64,000 bases of DNA from Galerina marginata (taxonomy: Eukaryota > Basidiomycota > Agaricomycetes > Agaricales > Galerinaceae): the NCBI GenBank assembly GCA_023014335.1, contig JAECYW010000029.1, positions 372,001 through 436,000 of the forward strand, in the 5' to 3' direction. Positions 58,886 through 64,000 of the stretch are shown in pieces (the stretch's first letter is position 1; each line of letters starts with the position of its first letter). Under the pieces are notes generated by a model, which was not told the DNA's origin, did not search any database, and saw only the letters and a list, made by a program, of their open reading frames with translations. The translations under genes and the position numbers were made by a program.

Positions 58886-60413
58886 TGTCTTCGTGTGATG
58901 TCATGCTGTTGTCCAAGGGATGAAGCTACCGTGGAGGTGGTCTCTTGCGAGAAAGATCATCGTCGATCGCCGTGAGGAATACCGAGAACTGACGCGTCAC
59001 GCGTGTTTTTGGAGTATAGAAGGTTATAGGACGATGCTGGCAGTAAGACTTGAAAGGATTATCAGTGTAGGAAGCCTAAGATGCACAGAAAAGCTCACAA
59101 TTCTGAGGTCGAACGTGACGCGCCCTCACCGCCGTCAACCTGCGGCTTCTTCGCAGATGTGTTCATTTGTATACACGGGTGATCCCCAAGGGATGCAACG
59201 AGGGAGAGGTCTAATAAAATCGAAGAATATTGTTTCTAGGGACCACAGGCGTCGCTTTCCTTGGCGCTAACGACATCCTGGCTCTTAAGCAACCTACGAC
59301 AGGTAACAGCTAGTCAGAGAGGACATGAATGAGATGGAACCGCGCACCTGAGCTCTACCTTCACGCTGCCCATAAAGAGAGTAAGAAGGCAGAAACCGGC
59401 CGAGGCACGTATGAGTATGCCTTGAGCCTGAGCTTGATTGGTTGATCACTGGAGGCGGAGGAAATGAGCAAAACAGAGTTAGGTGTTGTCCAAATTACGC
59501 ACTAATCGACCGTGGCAGGCGGCTGCCTGCCCTTCGAACTACCTCTGTCTCTCCCCCTGTCCCAGTGGCACGAAGTAATTGTTGTCGCCCCGTAAAAAGG
59601 TCCATGGTCGCTTCAGATCCTCCAAAATTTGCCGTTCACGGCTTCCGTCAGTTGTCTGGCTTGTCTCAGCAGTCAGTCAGGTATTGTGAGCAGCCGAAGA
59701 CCAGCAGAGATAATCGATTGACTTGCGTTCGACACCACTGGGGTATTAGATTCCAGAGGCAGTGACGGGGTGGGTGAGGTCCTAGGAATTGTTGGAACTC
59801 GGACCCTCGGTTCAAGCTGCCCTATATATCCAAAAATCACGTGCATAGAAGTTCCCACCCAATTTTTTTTTTTTAAATTCGACGACGCTGGCCTTCAACT
59901 TGGATTCTTGACCACTCCCTCCTCCTGGCTCCATGCGCCATCGTAACAGCTTGCAAGCTATCCTCTCGAACCCTCGTTCATAATTAGGCAATAATTAGGC
60001 ATAGAAAATCTGGGACTCTAATTCACGAATAACTTCAAGTTGAAACATGATCTCAAGGCACCGTTACCTCACGCATTTACCACGCCAATTTCGAATCCAT
60101 ATTCAATGATATTGTTATTCGGATCATGATTTGTGAACGTGGTCACCTCGCGTTGAGTTCTTACTTTTCAATGAACTTCCTATCTTATATTTTAATTGAG
60201 ACACAGCCTATTAAAAAGATCCAAGGTCGTGTATTGCCCACTCTGTCGTTTCCGATCTCTAAATTCTGACCAAAGCACTTACAAATTACAGGAAGTAAAG
60301 AAAGGACAATGTTATGAGTAAACACGCAGTTCGGCAATCCCTGCCAAAACAATGATCGCCGTCATTTTCTCGGACCGCACCACCCAGCTTAAAAACAGCA
60401 CGTTTTCCAAGTC
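58886..60413. other. long intergenic stretch, no gene supported
   Basis: Short frames only. AT-rich before the F-box gene. A poly-T run at about 59864-59873. Confidence 0.4.
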
Positions 60414-60506
60414 ATGAACAACCTTGAACCTGGTTTCTTCCGTCGTCGATTACACCTCGCATCTACATCTCGCTCTGATGATAAATCTTCAGTCCTTTCT
60501 TTCTAA
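60414..60506 (+). promoter_or_regulatory. upstream ORF overlapping the F-box start
   Basis: An ATG at 60414 opens a 30-codon frame in another phase that ends at TAA 60504-60506, past the F-box ATG at 60478. If the transcript begins upstream of it, translation of the main frame would need leaky scanning. Whether the mRNA includes it is unknown. Confidence 0.35.
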
Positions 60507-62151
60507 CAACACGCCGTTACCAGATGATCATCGTCGCATGCTCGCTTCAAGAAATCGCGAACTTGTAAATGAACGAGCCAAGATTGACCAGGAACTCAAA
60601 CAGACAACTTACGAAAACCCACGATATGATGTCCTCAGCAAGAGAAGGTCGGAGATCTGGCACGAAATTTACCATTTTCCTATTCTGCTTTCTCCATTTC
60701 GCCGATTGCCAATCAGCATTCTGGCCGAGGTGTTCCTTCATTGCCCGAGCGCCCACCCAAACTCTCCAGAACGTAATAAAGGAGTACTAGCGCTCTGCGG
60801 TGTTTCTTCCCTCTGGCGTAAAGTAGCATTCGCCACTCATGGCCTCTGGACATCTCTGTATCTCATCCTACCGAATTTGGACGACAGTGATTGGAGATAT
60901 CGCCGAGCCTTGGACGCCGCTTCGAAGTGGATTCAACGATCCGGCAATGCTTTGCCACTCTCCATTCGCCTCCACATCAGAGACACTAGCTATCACGACG
61001 ATACTTTCAACATGAGGTGCACCCAAGTTGTCCTCTATATTGTCACTCCAATCATGAATCGTATACGCCATCTCGATCTCGGCCCTTGTTTTGACCCTCA
61101 AGTCCTTTTCCACGTCCTCAATGTCAGCACGTTCCTCAATACGCAGTCAATTACCGTTCGAGGCGGAGCCCCCGACGATATCAAATACCTATCTAGCGCC
61201 AAATCCGACCGTACGGGTTCGAGTATTTGCCCCAGTCTTCGTCACTTGGTGCTCAACCGCGGCCTCCTTTCCAACACAGTATCCGATTTTCCGCTCCCAT
61301 GGAGCCAGCTAACGCACCTTACAGTCGAATACATTCACGACCATCTTTGGATCGAACTTCTTAGCAGCTGCACCCAATTGCAATGCGGGTCTTTCCTGTT
61401 TCATGGGGAACCTCGCAACTATAGCGGCATGGCAGATCTACCTTTGATCATAATACCTCATCTACACGATCTCACTCTGACATTTTTGTATTCAGTGAAT
61501 CCCGGCGTTCTTTGCCGCTTCGACTTGCCGTCCCTAGTCACTCTAAGACTAGGCTCGTCTGCGCCAGATACCATGGGACTTTGGGCGCTCGAAGGCAATT
61601 CTGGTAACTTCTTTTCGCAAATGAAGACCGTCCGCTATCTTGCGCTTATTAAAGAGTGGCCTATCCACATGGAGCTTTTCCATCTTTTATTGCGACGTAC
61701 ACCCGATCTCATAACACTCGAGTTGAGCGTCGATGTTAATCTTAACGCTATATTCAAGGCGTTAGAACACTCGAACGTCCCACTCACCGTTAGCTCCGAA
61801 GACGGCCCATGCCTTGTCCCTGGATTGCGTACGATTGTCATTGACGTCGTCGTCTACTACGGCTACAGCGGGACACTGGCCCTAGCGTCGTTCCCAGTAA
61901 ACGAACTTGCAGGGTTTATTCGATCTCGCTTCGGACGATTGCCTCAATGCCTACCGATACAGAACTGCATCATCTATATCAGTAATGTCATTCGGCACGA
62001 AAGGGATAACGCCGTCATTCAGTATTTGCGAAACGAGTTTCCACGCATGAACCCCAGGCTGAAGACTAAAGTGATGATGTGTACTATGGCGACCTATAGG
62101 GGTTGGAGGGGCCGTTTGCCAGATTATCTTAGTGGGGAGGATTACAATTAA
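60478..62151 (+). CDS. F-box protein with N-terminal coiled coil
   Basis: A single exon of 557 aa from the first in-frame ATG. Residues ~20-65 form a charged helix (RNRELVNERAKIDQELKQ). The F-box lies at ~72-125 (SPFRRLPISILAEVFLHCPS, then VSSLWRKVAFATHGLWTSLY). The long C-terminal part has irregular leucine-rich segments (LRHLVLNRGLLS, LTHLTVEYIHDHLWIEL, LHDLTLTFLY) like those in other Agaricomycete F-box proteins. Expected role is substrate recognition in an SCF ubiquitin ligase, binding Skp1 through the F-box; the target is unknown. These genes are very numerous in mushroom-forming fungi. No intron is needed; the frame is open throughout. Confidence 0.85.
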   Translation: MINLQSFLSNNTPLPDDHRRMLASRNRELVNERAKIDQELKQTTYENPRYDVLSKRRSEIWHEIYHFPILLSPFRRLPISILAEVFLHCPSAHPNSPERNKGVLALCGVSSLWRKVAFATHGLWTSLYLILPNLDDSDWRYRRALDAASKWIQRSGNALPLSIRLHIRDTSYHDDTFNMRCTQVVLYIVTPIMNRIRHLDLGPCFDPQVLFHVLNVSTFLNTQSITVRGGAPDDIKYLSSAKSDRTGSSICPSLRHLVLNRGLLSNTVSDFPLPWSQLTHLTVEYIHDHLWIELLSSCTQLQCGSFLFHGEPRNYSGMADLPLIIIPHLHDLTLTFLYSVNPGVLCRFDLPSLVTLRLGSSAPDTMGLWALEGNSGNFFSQMKTVRYLALIKEWPIHMELFHLLLRRTPDLITLELSVDVNLNAIFKALEHSNVPLTVSSEDGPCLVPGLRTIVIDVVVYYGYSGTLALASFPVNELAGFIRSRFGRLPQCLPIQNCIIYISNVIRHERDNAVIQYLRNEFPRMNPRLKTKVMMCTMATYRGWRGRLPDYLSGEDYN

Positions 62152-62584
62152 TTACACGTTAACTTTAGGCGAGCAAGATGGTAAAGTGAGATTCTGCTTA
62201 GAGTTCTTTCTTCCTAAATTGTTATCGTCTTCCAAGAAAGAAAAAATATCTGAAGCGTATTGTTTTGGATTCGATGTCGCTGTATCAACAGATTGGAATT
62301 AAGAGATCAATGACTCTTACTTATCAGCCGTTCAATGGTGGCAATTTAGATCCATTGATATTTTTCTTGTATTTACCTACGATTTACCAACAAAATTTGT
62401 CTGGTTCGTCGGTCAAGTCATAGGTAATTTGCACTCAGAGGTGGACTGGTAAAATTGATCGTATTCGTGAGATATGCTTTAAGGCTAATACTGTACATTC
62501 GTTCGCTCATAAACAACTGCGGTTGGGAACCCGTTCGTCGTGCGAAATCTCTCAATGCAAGGAGTATTTTGCCTAAAGACATTA
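62152..62584. other. convergent intergenic region
   Basis: Between the stop codons of the F-box gene and the MFS gene. Nothing recognised. Confidence 0.5.
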
Positions 62585-64000
62585 TCAGCTCCACGGCTTG
62601 GGAACAGGGACAAAATAAGCACGAAAACAGAAGCAAGGCACGTACCCGGAGGTCTCTTCCCTTCCATTGTATGAGTGGGACGAAGATTAAGAATAGGCCA
62701 ACTACGATTCTGCAGTTATGATTGGTGCTCAGTGTCGTCCGTTTTTTAAAAAAAGGAAGTATACTGACGCAGCCTCACAGCCGTATGTCTGGATAGCGCC
62801 GTGTTCCAAGGCCCATGGTACCTGGAAATAGGCGACACTAAACCCTAGATTCCAGTTCAAGCGTTAGTTTCGTTCACAGAGCCCAGAAAAAAATGACCAT
62901 ACCGCCAAGAGTTCGTGCCAAATTAATCAATGCGCTGATTTCACCCTGGTGTTTCGGGAATGCGTCGTTGCAATACGCGTAGACGGCGACCGTGTTGATC
63001 ATGACGGAAAACTCTGCGATTCCCCACCCCATGACCAATGCGCCGACGCTGAGGTGTTCCTGGAAGGTTGACCCAAGCAAGACGAACCCGCAGATGTATA
63101 GCGGAATGGCAATGTAGCAAGCCCTGTTGAAAGTTATCAATTTTATATATATAGGTTTAGCATGAAATCGACTAACCAAAGACGACTCTCCGCCTCAAAG
63201 ACACCGTTGTTTCTTCGAATACTGACGTTCATGATGAAATCGTTCGTATATCGTCCGACAACCTCGCCGAGGAGGACAGCGACCTACAGAAGTCATTATC
63301 CACGAAATTTCAATGCATAATTAAGCCACTCACAATCGGCGTCCCGTATCCTCCAGCTACAGCAAATGGCGTAAAGCCATAACCAAAAGGAGGCGGCGAG
63401 CCGAGGAAGACCGCATTGGTGACCTACCAATCGCTTGAGAAGACAGCTGAAAAGATCTTTGGAATTCTTACATTGATACCAATGCTAAAGCCGAAGAGCA
63501 TACCCTGATTTAGAATGCGCATGAAAAACAATTTCAGCAATCGAAAGGAGCAAACCCTCACCTCAAATATCAAAATCGCAAGCAAGTGTGGCCTCCAAAC
63601 AAGGTTGAATGGGCTTGTGATAGACTGGTACCACGAGATACGGTATTTCTGCATCCTGAGGCCAGTAATTCCGACGAGGTTTTCGATCCTTAAGCGAAGG
63701 CCTGTGCTGGTTGGCTCTGGAATAGGCTTGACCGTACGATCGTACATGCTAAATAAAGTGATCAGATTGATTTATTTTCAGCCATGATCAGAAGGGAATA
63801 AGCGCACGTCTCTTCCATCAAGAGTACAATGAGGACGACCACAATCGCAGAATACATCGATCCAATGCCGTACGCCCACCGCCAGGAGGTGCGGGCCACG
63901 AGGAAGCCAAAGGCGAATGGAGACAAGAAGGGAGACACGAGGAATCCCATGGTCCATATATTCAACTTGGTAGGTAGGAAAGTAGAAGATCATGAGACCA
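62585..64000 (-). CDS. MFS transporter, 3' part (cut by the window edge)
   Basis: Nine minus-strand exons are visible: 63808-63965, 63562-63748, 63472-63504, 63334-63423, 63177-63283, 62903-63123, 62769-62844, 62646-62709 and 62585-62596. The 5' exons lie beyond 64000. They give 315 residues to a TGA at 62585-62587. Motifs include NIWTMGFLVSPFLSPFAFGF, ARTSWRWAYGIGS, EETMYDR across a splice, a long central loop, GMLFGFSIGIN, NDAFPKHQGEISALINLART and GFSVAYFQVPWA. These are typical of fungal major-facilitator drug/H+ antiporter-type transporters of the plasma membrane. The last exon is only 12 bases and codes three residues plus stop. All splice phases agree. The substrate cannot be told from the sequence. 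Confidence 0.85.

Overview
The window looks like nuclear DNA of a mushroom-forming basidiomycete (Agaricomycetes). Genes are split by many 45-70 bp GT-AG introns. There are lineage-typical multi-pass membrane proteins (one DUF6534-type), an F-box protein with an N-terminal coiled coil, a tandem WSC-domain secreted protein, a Marasmius-agglutinin-like lectin/protease pair, and TPR proteins with an N-terminal helical bundle resembling the fungal MLKL/HeLo-like domain. I saw no bacterial operon signals and no convincing tRNA or rRNA genes. Exon structures were worked out by hand from splice sites, reading-frame continuity and comparison of paralogous copies inside the window.

Layout. 0-4 kb: three tandem genes for small secreted 8-cysteine proteins, each with its only intron directly before the stop codon. 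4.5-13 kb: a rearranged block with an inverted duplication of a membrane-protein gene (minus copy broken at 4.6-6.1 kb, plus copy intact at 11.1-12.6 kb), a 1,125-bp tandem repeat (6.2-8.5 kb), and an older inverted repeat (0.8-1.4 kb against 8.5-9.0 kb). 16.1-19.5 kb: two tandem beta-trefoil lectin plus cysteine-protease-like genes. The first is damaged, the second looks intact. 24.0-27.5 kb: an intact 1,120-aa helical-bundle/TPR gene; its paralog at 36.6-43.5 kb is split by a 3,350-bp element with terminal inverted repeats (38.1-41.5 kb). 29.6-31.1 kb: a DUF6534-type membrane protein. 48.8-50.7 kb: a 554-aa protein with a lectin-like beta-sandwich domain. 53.7-55.0 kb: a second multi-pass membrane protein. 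55.3-57.0 kb: a two-WSC secreted protein. 60.5-62.2 kb: an F-box protein. 62.6-64.0 kb: the 3' part of an MFS transporter that runs off the right edge.

Between the genes lies a dispersed pyrimidine-rich repeat family (about 9.2-10.7, 33.7-35.5, 43.9-46.5 and 51-52.7 kb) and long stretches with no gene I can support. Taken together this is an accessory region: secreted defence-type or effector-type proteins, a possible cell-death/TPR gene pair, expanded membrane-protein families and repeat-driven duplication. No single pathway links the genes.
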